A stretch of DNA of 64,000 nucleotides, from contig NZ_CP139970.1 in NCBI RefSeq assembly GCF_034424545.1, positions 4,030,001 to 4,094,000 on the forward strand, given 5' to 3'. Below are positions 54,862 through 61,395 of the stretch, in pieces. The first letter of the stretch is position 1, and every line of letters begins with the position of its first letter. The translations under genes were made by a program, and so were the position numbers. This DNA comes from Trinickia caryophylli. Lineage in GTDB: Bacteria > Pseudomonadota > Gammaproteobacteria > Burkholderiales > Burkholderiaceae. The notes under the pieces are model-generated. The model saw only the letters and a list, made by a program, of their open reading frames with translations, was not told the origin of the DNA and did not search any database.

Positions 54862-55317
54862 ATGGCTACTCAGACGCCTACCCAACGGGACCCGTTTCGC
54901 GGCTTCCGGTTTCGCGTGGAGATCACCGGCATCATCGTCGCCGCGTTTTCGGAAGTCAACGTGCCGGACGTCACCGTCGATACGGTCGACTATCGGGAAG
55001 GAACCGATCCTTCTTTCCGACGAACCCTTTCGGGGCTGACCTCTTACGGCCGGGTCACGCTGAAAAAAGGGATGACTTACTCGATGGACCTTTACAACTG
55101 GCATTACCAGGTCGTGCAGCGAGGCACGTCTGCGCCGAACGCGCGCCGTAGCGCTTCGATCACGTTGCTCGATACCGACGGCTCGACGGCGGCGCAATGG
55201 TCCCTGTTCAATGCGTGGCCGACCGTCTATCAGACGACGGGGCTCAACGCGAGCAGCGCGGAAGTCATGATCGAGACGCTCGAACTTGCGATCGAATACA
55301 TGAAGCGGATGAAGTGA
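54862..55317 (+). CDS. eCIS inner-tube protein (gp19/Afp1-like)
   Basis: 151 residues. The T4 gp19 family pattern is clear: PFRGFRFRVEITGIIVAAFS, ITLLDTDGSTAAQWSLFNAW and the C-terminal strand AEVMIETLELAIEYMKRM. It builds the hollow needle. It lies 12 bases after the sheath gene. The second tube-like gene at 55941 is longer. Confidence 0.94.
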   Translation: MATQTPTQRDPFRGFRFRVEITGIIVAAFSEVNVPDVTVDTVDYREGTDPSFRRTLSGLTSYGRVTLKKGMTYSMDLYNWHYQVVQRGTSAPNARRSASITLLDTDGSTAAQWSLFNAWPTVYQTTGLNASSAEVMIETLELAIEYMKRMK

Positions 55318-55338
55318 TCAACCGGAGAGGGAACAGCG

Positions 55339-55728
55339 ATGGATCCGATCAGTACCGAGTACCCGTTCGTATTGCCGATTGGCTATCGGGGGCCAGACGG
55401 CTATCTCTATCGCGAAGGCGTTATGCGTCTGGCTACGGCGGGCGACGAAATCTATGCCATGAGAGATCACCGCGTGCAAGCCAATGCCGCTTACCTTACG
55501 GCGGTACTGCTCGCGCGCGTGGTGACGCTCGACAAGCTCGAAGTGATGTCGACCTCGGTTATCGAAGACTTGTTTCTGCGGGACTTCAACTACCTGCAGA
55601 AGCTTTATGACGAAATCAACGGCGTGGACCAGGACAGTACGGCAGCCGAGTTGCCGTCGGACATGCGAGCGAGCCTGCCGGGAAACGTCGAAGCGCTGCC
55701 GGTTCAAGCCAGCTTTACGAAGAGATAG
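55339..55728 (+). CDS. eCIS phage-tail-assembly-like protein (zero-frame product)
   Basis: 129 residues. YRGPDGYLYREGVMRLATAG and VIEDLFLRDFNYLQKLYDEI match the short tail-assembly proteins found after the tube gene in eCIS and many contractile phages. In the zero frame it ends QASFTKR. Near its end (55680-55686) it contains GGGAAAC, phased for a -1 shift. The -1 frame then runs into the DUF6760-type sequence without its own start. A shifted product would keep residues 1-116 and gain 69 more. Confidence 0.85.
   Translation: MDPISTEYPFVLPIGYRGPDGYLYREGVMRLATAGDEIYAMRDHRVQANAAYLTAVLLARVVTLDKLEVMSTSVIEDLFLRDFNYLQKLYDEINGVDQDSTAAELPSDMRASLPGNVEALPVQASFTKR
55680..55686 (+). other. Candidate -1 programmed frameshift heptamer
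   Basis: GGGAAAC read as G-GGA-AAC in the zero frame of the tail-assembly gene (codons Gly115-Asn116), i.e. exactly X-XXY-YYZ. A small stem GCTG/CAGC (55695-55698 with 55710-55713) lies 8 bases downstream. Lambda gpG/gpGT uses the closely related GGGAAAG. Confidence 0.6.
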
Positions 55729-55895
55729 CGTTCATCGCCTATCACTTTCACTGGTCGCATGCGGACATTCTCGCGCTGGCCCATGCAGACCGGCGGCGCT
55801 GGTGCGAGGAAATCAGCAAAATCAACGACAAGATCAATTCGGCCGATCAACAGCCGGAGCGGTCGCTCGGGATCGACCTGCGTGAGTTGGGATAA
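55686..55895 (+). CDS. DUF6760-type (Afp6/Pvc6-like) small protein, -1 frame extension
   Basis: Open from 55611 to the TAA at 55893-55895 in the -1 frame relative to the upstream gene. The conserved part reads LYEEIAFIAYHFHWSHADIL and RRRWCEEISKINDKIN, the hallmark of this eCIS family. No ATG, GTG or TTG exists in the frame except a TTG two codons before the stop, so independent initiation would need a non-standard codon. I therefore annotate the part after the slip site (69 residues: it begins RRSAAGSSQLYEE). A fusion of 185 residues with the upstream protein is predicted. If a sequencing error hides a start, it would be an ordinary overlapping gene. Confidence 0.75.
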   Translation, partial: RRSAAGSSQLYEEIAFIAYHFHWSHADILALAHADRRRWCEEISKINDKINSADQQPERSLGIDLRELG

Positions 55896-55940
55896 GCACA
55901 GGACGCAGTGAGTCGACCTCCGTTTCTCTGATGGTGACGC

Positions 55941-56543
55941 ATGAGCTTTTCTCTCGGCGGCGCGGCGCGCGCATTGGAATCGTTGGGCGCAGTACAGGCA
56001 CTCAAAGGATTGGCGCTTGATCCATTCAAGGCGTACAGCTTCCGGGTCGTGCTCGGAATGAACCCTTTGGGCGGCTTCAATTCAATCTCGGGCGTTGGGT
56101 GGCGCACGGAAGTTCGAACGGTGAGAGAAGGAGGGGTCAATGACTACGAGCACAAGCTGCCCGGCCAGTCCACGTGCAACGAACTCGTGTTCAGAAAGGG
56201 CCTGACGCTGTCGGATCCGATGTGGCGATGGTACAGCCAGACCATTTCGGGACGCGTATGGCGGATGAACGGGACGATCATTTTAATGTCCGATCTTCAC
56301 AGGCCATCGCCCATCGACATCATGGGCACGAAAATCAGCGGGTTGCCGGCAATCGGCATGCCTGTAGCAGCATGGAGTTTCTACGGCGCGTGGCCGATCG
56401 CGCTCGAAGGTGCACAGCTCGATGCTTCGCAGAGCATGATTGCCGTTCAGCAAATGACTCTTGCAATCGATCGAATCGAAAAAACAATTGACGCAAGGTC
56501 GCTGTTCAACGCTGCCAAGTCAGTCGCGTCTCACTTGTTCTAG
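55941..56543 (+). CDS. Second eCIS tube protein (Afp5/Pvc5-like)
   Basis: 200 residues. The gp19-like core is seen in DPFKAYSFRVVLGMNPLGGF, DYEHKLPGQSTCNELVFRKG and GAWPIALEGAQLDASQSMIA, with a helical extension at both ends. In Afp/PVC the Afp5-type tube protein forms the adaptor ring between baseplate and main tube. It is followed 2 bases later by the Arg-rich gene. Confidence 0.9.
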   Translation: MSFSLGGAARALESLGAVQALKGLALDPFKAYSFRVVLGMNPLGGFNSISGVGWRTEVRTVREGGVNDYEHKLPGQSTCNELVFRKGLTLSDPMWRWYSQTISGRVWRMNGTIILMSDLHRPSPIDIMGTKISGLPAIGMPVAAWSFYGAWPIALEGAQLDASQSMIAVQQMTLAIDRIEKTIDARSLFNAAKSVASHLF

Positions 56544-56545
56544 CC

Positions 56546-58015
56546 ATGCCGCGCGATTCGAGTCCATCGTCGACGAAACGCCTGCCTGCGGCCGTCCGGT
56601 TTGGGCGGCGGGTCAGCGGTCGGCTTTATCGGACGGTGGGCGTGTTATCGCGCTACCCGTGGCGGATGCAATTCCCGCCGCGATTTGCGTTTGCGTTGCC
56701 CAGGCGATGGCGAGCGGAGCGTGTGTTGCAGCGAGTCGAGCGGCGCGTCTGCTCTATACAGCGAAGCAATTCTTCGAGGTCGCAAGGAACGGGTGTAGCG
56801 ATGGCCAGGCGCCTTTCGTCTCGGGCGGACGCCGGACAATTGCGGCCCGCGCGAGTTGCCATCGCACGACGTGCGTTGCCGGCGTCAGCGGTGCCGCGAA
56901 TCGCTGTTACCCGAACGCTCATCGCAAGGACCGCGACCGATACGACAGCGACCGATACGACGACGATCCGTGCGGTACGCACGCACGCGGATTTCAGCGG
57001 CGGGGCAGGCCGGGGCAGGAGCAAGCGCATCGTCGTACACGCCACGCGCGCCGCGGGATTCGTACACGCCGCGACGCCCGGCGTATCGACCATGCACCGC
57101 GCGCCGCGTTTCATGCGTGATGGACGCGAGCGGGGCCGCACGCCAGCGCGATCGCGGCAACCCATGCCAACCGAGCACCACGTGCGGAGCAAACGCGGGC
57201 GCGCAAGCCAGCCGTCGATATCGCCAACCGCCGTTGCGGCTGCTCGGCTCTCCGTTCCGGCGCGGCGCCTCGGCGTACCGGAGTCGCGCTCGAGCGCTCC
57301 CGCGGGTACTCATCGGCATCGGCGCAGCCAGCCGTGGTCGCCCCCGCTGCGGACGGCCGATGCGTTCGGGGCGGGGCGACATATCAGGGGCCATGCCGCG
57401 CCAGGGCGACTCAAGATCAAAGCGCCCAGGCGGGGCCGACGACCGCCCCCGGAGTCGATCATCGAGTTTGACCGGCGATCGAGGAACGCACTGGATGGCA
57501 TTTCGCCGGGCATCAAGCCCCATCGTGCGCCCGGCGTTGCCCGTGCGGCCGCGGTCCGGTCCCGCGTGACGGCATCGGGGCGCTCGATTGTCCTGCGCCA
57601 GGTATCGGAGCGTGGGCATGCACCGGCGACAGAACGCCTGCGGCCCAGGCTCGATCGGCCGCGTATCGTGGCGCTCGCGGCTCTCGCCGCATACGGCGTT
57701 GCCGCGGAGCCTGTGCAACGGATACTGCGCAGACGTGCCGCGCACGAAGAGCGGGCGGGGCAGGCGAACGCGGCGGCAAGGCCGATGCGGGCCATTCACG
57801 AACCTCGCCCGGCTTCGATCGCCGATCGCGACGAGCCGATACGAGAGACGATCCGAATGGCCGCCGACGCAGCCGAGATGCACCGTATCCTCATGCCGCT
57901 GCTACAAGAGACGATTTTTTCGGAACAGACGATGGGGCGGCTGGCGAATGGCGTAATGACGCAGATTGACCGGCGCGAGAGCGCGGAACGTTATCGAAAA
58001 TCGGGAGGGCGCTGA
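56546..58015 (+). CDS. Arginine-rich, largely disordered protein of the eCIS cluster
   Basis: 489 residues, about 94 of them arginine (~19 %), plus many Ala, Pro and Ser; strongly basic. No membrane segment or fold is recognisable over most of the length. Only the final ~55 residues look like a structured helical module (ETIRMAADAAEMHRILMPLL, SEQTMGRLANGVMTQIDRRE). The gene fits tightly between its neighbours: it starts 2 bases after the tube gene and its stop overlaps the LysM gene start (TGATG). A scaffold, nucleic-acid-binding or packaging role may be imagined; none is shown. The high GC means a chance frame should be kept in mind, though the coupling argues for coding. Confidence 0.7.
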   Translation: MPRDSSPSSTKRLPAAVRFGRRVSGRLYRTVGVLSRYPWRMQFPPRFAFALPRRWRAERVLQRVERRVCSIQRSNSSRSQGTGVAMARRLSSRADAGQLRPARVAIARRALPASAVPRIAVTRTLIARTATDTTATDTTTIRAVRTHADFSGGAGRGRSKRIVVHATRAAGFVHAATPGVSTMHRAPRFMRDGRERGRTPARSRQPMPTEHHVRSKRGRASQPSISPTAVAAARLSVPARRLGVPESRSSAPAGTHRHRRSQPWSPPLRTADAFGAGRHIRGHAAPGRLKIKAPRRGRRPPPESIIEFDRRSRNALDGISPGIKPHRAPGVARAAAVRSRVTASGRSIVLRQVSERGHAPATERLRPRLDRPRIVALAALAAYGVAAEPVQRILRRRAAHEERAGQANAAARPMRAIHEPRPASIADRDEPIRETIRMAADAAEMHRILMPLLQETIFSEQTMGRLANGVMTQIDRRESAERYRKSGGR

Positions 58016-58734
58016 TGCTGGCGAGAAACACGATGGCATTGGGCGGCCTTTCGTGGCCCGGTGGCTTGGCGCGTGCGCATATCGTGGTGGAGGGCACTGG
58101 AGGCGAGCTCGGCAAGCAAAGGATCAACGTGATGTACAACCCCACGGATCTGTCGCTGGGGCAGCGGGCGGTGGTGGATGGGTGGGGCAAGAACGTCATG
58201 TTTCATCGAACGGAGCCGGAAGATCTCGTCGTGTCGCTCTTTTTCGACACCTTCGAAGACAAGACGGACGTTCGAGTGTGGACGAACAAGATCCTCGCGC
58301 TGACCGAGCCGCGGCCTTCGAGCCGGAAAGGTCCGAAGGTGCCGCCGACCGTGCGGTTCGCCTGGGCGGACAATCTTTTCACCGGCATCGTTATCCATGT
58401 CGCGCAAAAGTTCACGATGTTTCTTGCCACGGGAATGCCGGTCCGGGCCGAGCTGACGGTTACGTTCAAGGAGGTGCTGACCGATGCGCAGGAGCTTGCG
58501 GCAAGAGGGCTCGACAATTGCCGCAAGCTATGGACCGTCGCGGCAACCGATCGTTTGGATTCGATCGCTTATGCCGCGCTGGGGGATGCCGCGCAATGGC
58601 GCCTGATCGCCGATGCGAACGGCATTTACGATCCGGCAGGCTTTCCCGGGCCGCAGTGGACAGGCGCCATCATCGCAATACCGGATACGCACGGAGAAAC
58701 CTTCGAGCCGCCAGGAGCATCGGACTATGTCTGA
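58015..58734 (+). CDS. eCIS LysM-type tube-initiator (Afp7/Pvc7-like)
   Basis: 239 residues. The core holds INVMYNPTDLSLGQRAVVDG and PEDLVVSLFFDTFEDKTDVR. A C-terminal LysM-type module follows (ATDRLDSIAYAALGDAAQWR, LIADANGIYDPAGF), matching phage gp53/Afp7 proteins. It joins the tube to the hub. Its ATG overlaps the stop of the Arg-rich gene by one base. It overlaps the next gene by 8 bases. Confidence 0.92.
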   Translation: MLARNTMALGGLSWPGGLARAHIVVEGTGGELGKQRINVMYNPTDLSLGQRAVVDGWGKNVMFHRTEPEDLVVSLFFDTFEDKTDVRVWTNKILALTEPRPSSRKGPKVPPTVRFAWADNLFTGIVIHVAQKFTMFLATGMPVRAELTVTFKEVLTDAQELAARGLDNCRKLWTVAATDRLDSIAYAALGDAAQWRLIADANGIYDPAGFPGPQWTGAIIAIPDTHGETFEPPGASDYV

Positions 58735-60007
58735 TCCGAACGATAGCGGCAATTCGCTCCCAACCGTGCGCAATGCTGCCGAAGGTGGCGATACCGCTGG
58801 AGCCTTGACAGGCGGCGGGAGCAGTCTTCCGTTCGGGGTCGCGCGCAACGCTGCGGAGTTCGGTGCCATTACGTGCAATGACGTGAGGTTGGCGGCCGTC
58901 GCCGAAGCTGCATTGGCGTCCGTCGTCGTCGTCCAGGAAATCAATCTGCCTGCGATGTGCCAGCTCGTCTTCGATATAGAAGACGGCGGAGACCCTTGGC
59001 TCGATAAGAGTCTCGATACATTCCAGCCTGGCGCGAAGTTGAAGATCCCCGGGACGCCCGCCGCCCAGGTCGTCTTTGCCCCGATGTATATCAGCGCCGT
59101 TACCATCGACGCGATCGCCGAGCCGGGCAGCCGTTCGACCATCACCGTGACGGCTTTCGACAAACTGCACGCCCTGCGCAACGGGGCGTATACGAAGGCG
59201 TTTGTCGAACAGAGCGACGGGGACATGTTCAGCTCCGTGGCGTCTTTGGCAAGCATGAACGTGTCGCCCTCCGGGTTGGATACGAGAACGCATCCCTATG
59301 TGCTTCAAGATAGCGAAAGCGGCTACGAATTTCTCATGCGGCGATGCCGGCAAGCCAATTACGAGTGCATGGTCGGATGGGAAAACGGAAAGGAGACGCT
59401 CTTCGTGCGAGGCAACGTGATGCCTCCCCCGCCGAAGCCGGCTGAGCCGGCGGATTCGACAGCGAGGCCGGTTCCGTCGGCGCCGCCGCAGCCGCCGGAA
59501 CCTCGGCCGCAGGGGCCGACGCTCGCTTATAAGCAACAAATCAAAACGATCAAGTTGGATATGCGCGCGCCGGAGTCGACTGCGTCCGTGGCGGCGTATG
59601 GCTACAGCGTTTCAAGTGGCCAATGGCCCGAGGGCGAGGCGGGGGCAAATTCGGAAGGCGCGGCGGCCAGTTCGCCCGAGGGTGGAGCGGGCGGCGACGG
59701 TGCGGCCGCGAGTGCGAACGGAGCCACGCCCGCGCCGGCCACGGTGACGCTCAGGCGCCCAGACCTGGACGATACGGCGGCCCTGAATTTCGCGGCCGCG
59801 GCGGGGCTTGCCTATCTGCAAGACGCGCTTATCGAGGGGACCGTGGCGCTGGAAACGGTGAACGTTCATGCGGTGGCGGGCGTGAGCATCAAACTGGAAG
59901 GGACAAACAGCCTGTTCGATGGCCCGTATCTCGTGGTGAAGAGCGAGCACCGCTTCGAGCGCCACGGCAACGGCACGATTCTCACGCTGAGAAGGAGTGC
60001 GGCATGA
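58727..60007 (+). CDS. eCIS hub protein (phage late control D / gp27-like)
   Basis: 426 residues from ATG 58727 (AGGAG upstream). After a Gly/Asn-rich start comes the gp27-like fold (VFAPMYISAVTIDAIAEPGS; FLMRRCRQANYECMVGWENG). A Pro-rich loop (about residues 230-265) and an Ala/Gly/Glu-rich insert (about 300-340) are unusually long and low-complexity. The end (IKLEGTNSLFDGPYLVVKSE) matches late control D proteins. It forms the trimeric hub. In Afp and PVC hub and spike are one gene (Afp8); here they are separate. Confidence 0.9.
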   Translation: MSDPNDSGNSLPTVRNAAEGGDTAGALTGGGSSLPFGVARNAAEFGAITCNDVRLAAVAEAALASVVVVQEINLPAMCQLVFDIEDGGDPWLDKSLDTFQPGAKLKIPGTPAAQVVFAPMYISAVTIDAIAEPGSRSTITVTAFDKLHALRNGAYTKAFVEQSDGDMFSSVASLASMNVSPSGLDTRTHPYVLQDSESGYEFLMRRCRQANYECMVGWENGKETLFVRGNVMPPPPKPAEPADSTARPVPSAPPQPPEPRPQGPTLAYKQQIKTIKLDMRAPESTASVAAYGYSVSSGQWPEGEAGANSEGAAASSPEGGAGGDGAAASANGATPAPATVTLRRPDLDDTAALNFAAAAGLAYLQDALIEGTVALETVNVHAVAGVSIKLEGTNSLFDGPYLVVKSEHRFERHGNGTILTLRRSAA

Positions 60008-60546
60008 GCGCGCAACTGAGGCTCGAGCTGGCGCCGGTCACGAGCCTCGACGATCCACTGCGGCTGGGCCGCGTTCAGGTCACATTTGCGGACGGATTGG
60101 TATCGGACTGGCTCCAGCTTGCGAGTCCATTCGCCGGCCCGGGATACGGCATGTTCGCACTGCCGCAAACGGACGCGCACGCATTGGTGGCGTTTGCCAC
60201 TGACGATCGCAGCATCGGCTATGTCATGGGCTTTACCTGGGACGGGAAGGCCAAGCCGCTCGTGGACGATCCCGAGAAACAGCAGCAGGTATGGATTGTC
60301 CGAACCAAGAACAAGTCGATTACGTTCGACGATTCGGAGAGCTCGTCGATCGAAATCACGGACGAAAAGCAGAACCTCGTGCGCATCGATACCAAGAAGA
60401 GCGAAATCTCCATCGTGAGCCAGGGAGATATGTCGATCAGCGCCAAGGGAACGATAACGCTGCAGGGGGACAAGATCGTAGTGAAAGGCACCCAGAACGT
60501 GACGATCGAAGGAAACGAAATCGATCTGAATGCGCAGGAAGGATGA
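60004..60546 (+). CDS. eCIS spike protein (gp5/baseplate assembly V-like)
   Basis: 180 residues. An OB-fold domain comes first (RLGRVQVTFADGLVSDWLQL; MFALPQTDAHALVAFATDDR; GYVMGFTWDGK). A C-terminal beta-helix with repeated short strands follows (SIEITDEKQNLVRIDTKKSE; KGTITLQGDKIVVKGTQNVT), typical of VgrG/gp5 spikes. It overlaps the hub stop by 4 bases (ATGA), so hub and spike are made together. Confidence 0.92.
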   Translation: MSAQLRLELAPVTSLDDPLRLGRVQVTFADGLVSDWLQLASPFAGPGYGMFALPQTDAHALVAFATDDRSIGYVMGFTWDGKAKPLVDDPEKQQQVWIVRTKNKSITFDDSESSSIEITDEKQNLVRIDTKKSEISIVSQGDMSISAKGTITLQGDKIVVKGTQNVTIEGNEIDLNAQEG

Positions 60547-60573
60547 TTGGCCGACCAGGAAAGCGAGCGGAAC

Positions 60574-60996
60574 ATGAAACAGCTTATCGCCAAGGCGGGT
60601 GACGGAATAGGGCCTGTGATGGATACCCACACAGTCGCCAATGCCGAGACAGGGGAGACGCAGCCCATGTCGTTTGTCTTTGATGGGACATTCGATCCCT
60701 CCACGCTCGTCGCGAAAGTCCGGGTCAACGGAATGGCGGTGGCGACGATCCAGTCCAAGGTCCGTAATCAGCAACTCCATATTCCTCCTCCATCGGACAC
60801 CTTCACGCTACCGCCCTCGAACATGGGGGAGATCACGAGGTGCGGCATCAAGGTGCGAGCGAACGGCAACAATGTGGCGAGGGCGACCGACCAGTGCAGA
60901 ACGTGCACCGAGGTCCCGCAAACGCCGCCACCCGGCGTGCAGGTCAGACAGCCGGCGGGGGTTTATATCGGAACACCGACGCCGGGAGACGACTGA
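60574..60996 (+). CDS. PAAR-like spike-tip candidate
   Basis: 140 residues from ATG 60574; an in-frame TTG at 60547 directly after the spike stop would add nine. Segments FDPSTLVAKVRVNGMAVATI, PPSNMGEITRCGIKVRANGN and CRTCTEVPQT, and the position between spike and gp25, fit the PAAR-like tip (Afp10/Pvc10), but a clear PAAR Pro-Ala-Ala-Arg motif is absent. Three cysteines (CGIK, CRTC) could bind metal or pair. The alternative is a DUF4280-type PAAR-like fold. Its stop overlaps the gp25 start. Confidence 0.72.
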   Translation: MKQLIAKAGDGIGPVMDTHTVANAETGETQPMSFVFDGTFDPSTLVAKVRVNGMAVATIQSKVRNQQLHIPPPSDTFTLPPSNMGEITRCGIKVRANGNNVARATDQCRTCTEVPQTPPPGVQVRQPAGVYIGTPTPGDD

Positions 60997-61388
60997 TGCT
61001 GGTCGACAATGATTTTTTGGGCAGGGGATGGTCTTTTCCGATTGGACTTTCGACGTCCGGCCGATTGCGATGGAGCACGGGGGAGGAAAAGATTCGCCAG
61101 TCGATCCTGATCATCTTGCGCACGGTGCCGGGGGAGCGGGTGTTGATGCCGACGTTCGGCTGCCGCCTCGGCGAACTCGTGTTCGCGCCGGACAGCAATG
61201 CGACGCGCGCGCTTGCGCAGGCATACGTGAACGAGGCGCTTCGGCTCTGGGAGCCGCGCATAGAGCCGCCAGCCGTTACCGTCGATGTCGATCCCAAAGC
61301 GCCCAACGTTTTGCAGATCGCGATCGATTACGTCGTGCGAACGACGAACAGGGCGGGCAATCTCGTCTATCCGTTCTACTTGAAGTGA
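60996..61388 (+). CDS. eCIS baseplate protein gp25/Afp9-like
   Basis: 130 residues from ATG 60996 overlapping the previous stop (TGATG). The GPW/gp25 signatures EEKIRQSILIILRTVPGERV, LMPTFGCRLGELVFAPDSNA and LWEPRIEPPAVTVDV are plain. gp25 binds the sheath initiator position and joins baseplate to sheath. Confidence 0.95.
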   Translation: MLVDNDFLGRGWSFPIGLSTSGRLRWSTGEEKIRQSILIILRTVPGERVLMPTFGCRLGELVFAPDSNATRALAQAYVNEALRLWEPRIEPPAVTVDVDPKAPNVLQIAIDYVVRTTNRAGNLVYPFYLK

Positions 61389-61395
61389 GACGGGG

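Noticed and set aside
55607..55885. 92-codon frame starting with an ATG inside the tail-assembly gene
   Set aside because: It is in the third frame, is Arg/Cys-rich without similarity, and is a shadow of the DUF6760-type coding sequence.
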